Assembly: GCA_900553595.1 (NCBI GenBank)
Contig: USEC01000026.1
Location: 1 to 27,198 of the forward strand
Length of the DNA: 27,198 nt
Direction of reading: 5' to 3'
Origin: an uncultured Prevotella sp.
Lineage (GTDB): Bacteria > Bacteroidota > Bacteroidia > Bacteroidales > Bacteroidaceae
The stretch's first letter is position 1, and every line of letters begins with the position of its first letter. Under the pieces are notes generated by a model. That model made no database searches and was not told where the DNA came from. It saw only the letters and a list, made by a program, of their open reading frames with translations. The translations under genes were made by a program, and so were the position numbers. Of this stretch, positions 23,239 to 27,198 are shown piece by piece.

Positions 23239-24501
23239 ATGCGCGACATTTTCACCGAAATACTCACCACAATGAAGCACAACAAGTTGCGCACTGCGCT
23301 CACGGGATTCTCCGTGGCGTGGGGCATATTCATACTCATTGTGCTGCTTGGAGCCGGCAATGGTCTCATCAATGCCATGATGGGCAACCAGGACCGTTTC
23401 CTCTCCAACTCGATGGTGATTTACGGCGGAATCACATCGAAGCCTTACGACGGACTCGGCGAGGGGCGGAGTGTGGAACTGAACGACCGCGACAAGGACA
23501 TCACCGAGCAGTCGTTCGGTGCCAATGTCGATAAGGTGGGGGCGGAACTCGACCACGATGGAGAGACGCTCTCGCTCCGGGAGAACTACACCTCCGGCGT
23601 GAATGTAAGCGGCGTCTATCCCAACGATGTGGAGATAAACAAGCGCACGATGCTGTGCGGACGCTTCATCAACGACCTTGACCTTGAACATCGGCGCAAG
23701 GTCGTAGTCATAGCGTCGGACATGGCGAAGGAACTCCTGCCACGTTCGCCGCTCGACATCAACGGCTCGGTAATAAACGTGGGCAACCTCGCATTCACCG
23801 TCGTGGGCATATACGAGAGCGACAAGAGCATGATGGGCAACGACGCCTTCATTCCTTTCACCACTTTCCGCTCGGTGTATGGCAGCGGCGACAAGGTGGG
23901 CAACATCGTCTTTTCGTTCCACGACCTCAAGTCGGAGGATGAAAACACCGCTTTCGAGACCGCCTACCGTGCCAGAATCAACGCCAACCACCGTGCGGCA
24001 CCCGACGACGAGAACTCCATCTGGATATGGAACCGCTTCACGCAGAACCTGCAGATGAACACGGCGACGGCTGTCATCCGCACCGCTCTGTGGGTAATAG
24101 GCATCTTCACGCTGCTATCAGGCATCGTGGGCGTGTCCAATATCATGCTTATAACGGTGAAGGAGCGCACACGGGAGTTCGGCATACGGAAGGCGATAGG
24201 CGCACGCCCGTGGCAGATTCTGCGCCTTATCATCGTCGAAAGCATCGTCATCACCACCTTCTTCGGCTATGTCGGCATGGTGCTGGGCATTGCCGCCAAT
24301 CAGTATATGGATGCCACGATAGGGCAGACACGGGTCGATAACGGACTGTTTGCGTTGCAGATGTTCGTCGATCCCACCGTCGGCATCGGCGTCTGCGTGC
24401 AAGCCACGCTTCTTATGATAGTGGCAGGGACGGTGGCAGGACTCATCCCGGCACGCAAGGCGGCAAGGATAAGACCCATCGAGGCTCTTAGGGCAGAATA
24501 A
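23239..24501 (+). CDS. MacB-type ABC transporter permease 1
   Basis: A 420-residue inner-membrane protein: one N-terminal helix near 18-40, a large periplasmic (MacB_PCD) domain to about 275, then three helices in an FtsX domain at roughly 280-410. The FtsX coupling motif KERTREFGIRKAIGARP and the ending ARKAARIRPIEALRAE are typical. It should pair with permease 2 and use the preceding ATPase. I chose ATG 23239; a TTG-started extension to 23179 is translated repeat sequence and was discarded. Confidence 0.9.
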   Translation: MRDIFTEILTTMKHNKLRTALTGFSVAWGIFILIVLLGAGNGLINAMMGNQDRFLSNSMVIYGGITSKPYDGLGEGRSVELNDRDKDITEQSFGANVDKVGAELDHDGETLSLRENYTSGVNVSGVYPNDVEINKRTMLCGRFINDLDLEHRRKVVVIASDMAKELLPRSPLDINGSVINVGNLAFTVVGIYESDKSMMGNDAFIPFTTFRSVYGSGDKVGNIVFSFHDLKSEDENTAFETAYRARINANHRAAPDDENSIWIWNRFTQNLQMNTATAVIRTALWVIGIFTLLSGIVGVSNIMLITVKERTREFGIRKAIGARPWQILRLIIVESIVITTFFGYVGMVLGIAANQYMDATIGQTRVDNGLFALQMFVDPTVGIGVCVQATLLMIVAGTVAGLIPARKAARIRPIEALRAE

Positions 24502-24554
24502 GAAGGGGCGGCAGCTTTCTTGATTGTTGTAACTTATGTAAATATCAACGTGTT

Positions 24555-25799
24555 ATGTTTTTCGATATAGACTGCTTGAAGGAAATCACCGATACGCTCT
24601 CGCGCAACAAGTCGCGCACCTTTCTTACGGGGTTCGGCGTGTTCTGGGGCGTGTTCATGCTGGTGGGACTGATTGGCGGCGGCGACGGACTGAAGGAGAT
24701 GCTGAACAACAACCTCGCCGGTTTTGCCACCAACTCGGCACTGGTATGGCCGCAGCAGACCACCAAACCCTATCACGGATTCCGCAAGGGAAGGCAGTGG
24801 CTGCTTACCTATGACGACGCAAAACGCCTGAAGGCGCATGTGCCGGAGCTTGATGTAGTCACTCCCACCATCTCACGCTGGGGTTCGAATGCCGTCCATG
24901 GCGACAGAAAGTCGTCGTGCACAGTCAAGGGCGTGGCTCCCGACATGCAGAAGGTGGCAGTGCCGAAGATGCTCTACGGACGCTACATCAACGAGATGGA
25001 CATAAACCAGGGACGCAAGGTGTGTGTCATAGGCAAACAGGTGTACAAGTCTCTCTTCACGAAAGGGGGCGACCCCTGTGGCAATGTCATACGCATTGAC
25101 TCCATATATTATAATGTCGTGGGTGTGAACTACGCCGACGGCAACATGAACATCAACGGCAACGACCAGCAGGCAGTGATACTTCCCATCTCGCTCATGC
25201 AGCAGGTATATAACCGTGGCAACACCATCGACATGCTCTGCCTCACTGCCAAGCCGGGAGTGACGATGAGCGACATCACCGACCGAGTGCGCACCGTCGT
25301 GGCAAATGCCCACGATGTGGATCCTACTGACGAGAAGGGCGTTATGATTTTCAATACCGAGATGATGTTCTCCATGGTCGATAATATGTTCAGCGGCATC
25401 AATCTGCTCATCTGGCTCGTCGGCATAGGCACGCTTCTGGCGGGTGCCATCGGCGTGTCGAACATCATGATGGTCACCGTTCGCGAGCGCACCGTGGAGA
25501 TAGGCATACGCCGTGCCATCGGGGCGACACCGCGCAGCATACTGTTGCAGATCATTCAGGAGAGCATCCTGCTCACCACCGTGGCGGGAATGAGCGGCAT
25601 ACTCTTCGTGGTGATAGTGTTGCAGGGTCTGCAGATGGCCAACACCACCGACGGAGTGGTGGCGGCACACTTCCAGATAGACTTCTGGACGGCTGTCGGC
25701 GCTGTCGTGCTGCTGTCGGTTCTCGGCGTGCTTGCCGGCCTTGCCCCGGCTCTGAGGGCTATGAGTGTCAAACCCGTCGATGCAATGAGAGACGAGTGA
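24555..25799 (+). CDS. MacB-type ABC transporter permease 2
   Basis: A 414-residue protein with the same layout as permease 1: N-terminal helix near 18-40, periplasmic domain, then three C-terminal helices with RERTVEIGIRRAIGATPRSI and the ending LRAMSVKPVDAMRDE. The two permeases are clearly related but divergent, so a heterodimer is likely. The 53-base gap after permease 1 contains no promoter box. Substrates of such systems include antimicrobial peptides, macrolides and lipoproteins; none can be assigned here. Confidence 0.9.
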   Translation: MFFDIDCLKEITDTLSRNKSRTFLTGFGVFWGVFMLVGLIGGGDGLKEMLNNNLAGFATNSALVWPQQTTKPYHGFRKGRQWLLTYDDAKRLKAHVPELDVVTPTISRWGSNAVHGDRKSSCTVKGVAPDMQKVAVPKMLYGRYINEMDINQGRKVCVIGKQVYKSLFTKGGDPCGNVIRIDSIYYNVVGVNYADGNMNINGNDQQAVILPISLMQQVYNRGNTIDMLCLTAKPGVTMSDITDRVRTVVANAHDVDPTDEKGVMIFNTEMMFSMVDNMFSGINLLIWLVGIGTLLAGAIGVSNIMMVTVRERTVEIGIRRAIGATPRSILLQIIQESILLTTVAGMSGILFVVIVLQGLQMANTTDGVVAAHFQIDFWTAVGAVVLLSVLGVLAGLAPALRAMSVKPVDAMRDE

Positions 25800-25848
25800 T
25801 GATGCCGACCCGCTTTATTTCCCTACTTCAGAAAAAACATTTTTGACA

Positions 25849-26967
25849 ATGAAAAAATATATCAGAATCGCACTTATGGCCCTCGTCGCCATAATCTTCG
25901 TGGGGACTTTCGTGTTCCTCTACATCAAGTCGCAGCCGCAGCCCGTGGCATACGACGAGTTCATGCCCAAGCGTATGGACATACGCAAGACCACCGTCGT
26001 GACGGGAAAGATAGAACCCCGCAACGAGGTGAACGTGAAGCCGCAGATCTCAGGCATCATAACCGAACTCCTGAAAGAGGCAGGCGATGTGGTGCAGGAG
26101 GGCGAAGTGATAGCCAAGGTGAAGGTAATCCCCGATATGGGGCAGTTGAGTGCCGCCCAGGCTCGTGTGCGTCTGGCTGAAATCAACGAGCGACAGGCAC
26201 GCACCGACTACGAACGCGAGAAGATACTTTACGACAAGGGACTCGTCTCCGCCGACGAATACGACAAGATAGCGCAGGCATGGCGGCAGACCAAGGAGGA
26301 GGTGTCGGCATCGACGGACAACCTTGAAGTGGTGCGCGACGGCGTGTCAAGGTCCAACGCCTCGGCGTCATCAACACTCATACGCTCCACCATCACCGGA
26401 CTCATTCTCGACATCCCGGTGAAAGTGGGCAATTCGGTGATTCTTGCCAATACCTTCAACGACGGAACCACCATAGCTACCGTCGCAAACATGAACGACC
26501 TGATATTCCGCGGCAACATCGACGAGACCGAGGTGGGACGCCTCGTACCTGGAATGACGATGAAAATCACCATCGGCGCATTGCAGGATCTCTCCTTCGA
26601 CGCTCGCCTGGAATACATCTCGCCCAAGGCTACCGACCAGAACGGTGCCAACCAGTTTGAGATAAAGGCTGCCGTGCGCGTCCCCGGTGGCGAGAAGATA
26701 CGCAGCGGCTACAGTGCTAATGCCGAAGTGGTGCTCGACGAAGTGCGCAACGCCATGTCGTTGCCCGAAAGTGCCATAGAGTTCGACCAAAAGAGGACCT
26801 ACGTTTACATCGTCAGCGGCTCCGGCGACAAACTTACATACACCCGCCGCGAAGTGAAAACCGGACTCAGCGACGGCATAAACATCGAAATAAAGAGCGG
26901 TGTAAAAGCCGGCGAACGGGTGAGAGGACCTAAGAAAATCGCAGCAAACAGCAATGATGTGAATTAG
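25849..26967 (+). CDS. MacA-like periplasmic adaptor (HlyD family)
   Basis: A 372-residue membrane-fusion protein. One N-terminal helix (about 7-26) anchors it in the inner membrane. A biotinyl/lipoyl-like half-motif follows near 48-92 (NVKPQISGIITELLKEAGDVV), then an alpha-hairpin coiled coil (about 100-165), the second lipoyl half, a beta-barrel (about 210-290) and a membrane-proximal domain with LPESAIEFDQ. It would connect the two permeases to an outer-membrane TolC-type channel. No such channel gene follows within the window. ATG 25849 is preferred over TTG 25843. The usual Bacteroidota order often puts the adaptor first; here it is last. Confidence 0.9.
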   Translation: MKKYIRIALMALVAIIFVGTFVFLYIKSQPQPVAYDEFMPKRMDIRKTTVVTGKIEPRNEVNVKPQISGIITELLKEAGDVVQEGEVIAKVKVIPDMGQLSAAQARVRLAEINERQARTDYEREKILYDKGLVSADEYDKIAQAWRQTKEEVSASTDNLEVVRDGVSRSNASASSTLIRSTITGLILDIPVKVGNSVILANTFNDGTTIATVANMNDLIFRGNIDETEVGRLVPGMTMKITIGALQDLSFDARLEYISPKATDQNGANQFEIKAAVRVPGGEKIRSGYSANAEVVLDEVRNAMSLPESAIEFDQKRTYVYIVSGSGDKLTYTRREVKTGLSDGINIEIKSGVKAGERVRGPKKIAANSNDVN

Positions 26968-27080
26968 GATTCGTTTGTAAACATTACATCATGATTTTGT
27001 TTTTTTTCAAAAAAGCGTCAATCTACATCTTTTAGAGTAAAAATCCGTATAACTCTCTGATAGCGTGTTGATTGATGACG
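26968..27080. other. AT-rich gene-free tail after the efflux operon
   Basis: No ORF or RNA gene is evident. A T-rich stretch at about 26995-27008 might end the operon transcript, but no GC-rich stem precedes it. A CAATCTACATCT word near 27020 belongs to the repeat cluster that follows. Confidence 0.4.
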
Positions 27081-27162
27081 ATGTAGATTGGGTGTAGATG
27101 GAATGTAGATTGTTCATCTACATCCAATCTACATTGAGGAATTGTAAGCGTCTCCGCGATGC
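27081..27162. repeat. Right-edge ATCTACAT repeat cluster
   Basis: ATGTAGATTGGGTGTAGATG (27081-27100) and CATCTACATCCAATCTACAT (27115-27134) form a 20-base inverted repeat with one mismatch. A 19-mer at 27144-27162 is the inverted counterpart of 36-54, and 27115-27136 repeats 88-109 exactly. Further sequence to 27198 is AT-rich with nothing recognisable. Confidence 0.65.
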
Positions 27163-27198
27163 TAGTATATATACATCAAAAAAATATCGCTCAAGTTC

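Noticed and set aside
26968..27198. tRNA or attachment site at the right edge
   Set aside because: No cloverleaf or CCA-like end could be drawn; the region is explained by ATCTACAT repeats and AT-rich sequence.

Overview
The window looks like a chromosomal segment of a Bacteroidota bacterium, most likely Bacteroidales and close to Prevotellaceae. Seen directly: most leader regions carry the Bacteroidota -7 promoter box TAnnTTTG. The large secreted hydrolase ends in a type IX secretion (Por) sorting domain, and a DUF3822 gene, a family known from Bacteroidota, overlaps rsmD. The genus is inference. I see no rRNA, tRNA, CRISPR array or transposase gene.

Layout. 1-628: AT-rich, repeat-filled, with a promoter leaving the window to the left. 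629-2472: a two-gene RloA/RloB (AbiL-type) module, a candidate phage-defence operon. 2624-6121: DJ-1/PfpI protein, ispD and recG; the ispD-recG gap is filled exactly by a 26-unit heptanucleotide array. 6365-7312: secreted M23 peptidase with LysM, closed by a strong terminator. 7464-8628: a pair of half-size ChrA chromate transporters. 8840-11012: two divergent GT-A glycosyltransferases. 11081-12503: a 26-codon membrane peptide that may be leaderless, DUF3822 and rsmD, closed by a four-arm palindromic terminator. 12731-14945: an IspD-SDR fusion (probable CDP-ribitol synthase) followed by a LicD phosphotransferase. 15487-19248: GH85 endo-beta-N-acetylglucosaminidase with LamG and T9SS domains. 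19660-22282: nadK and an ABC exporter half-transporter. 22341-26967: a MacAB-type efflux set (ATPase, two permeases, adaptor). 26968-27198: a repeat cluster resembling the one at the left edge.

How the genes work together. The glycosyltransferases, the IspD-SDR fusion and LicD suggest surface-glycan decoration, possibly with ribitol 5-phosphate by the same chemistry as mammalian ISPD and fukutin/FKRP. The GH85 enzyme would release N-glycans from host or dietary glycoproteins outside the cell. The ABC permeases and MacA-like adaptor form one efflux complex that still needs an outer-membrane TolC-type channel, which is not in this window.

The most unusual content lies between the genes. There are two copies of a 115-136 bp palindromic-arm element, phased AAYTYVT heptad arrays that begin in stop codons or end on a start codon, related octad and nonad tracts, long inverted repeats ending in GTTAG..AGAAGTTA, and a four-copy 14-mer palindrome.
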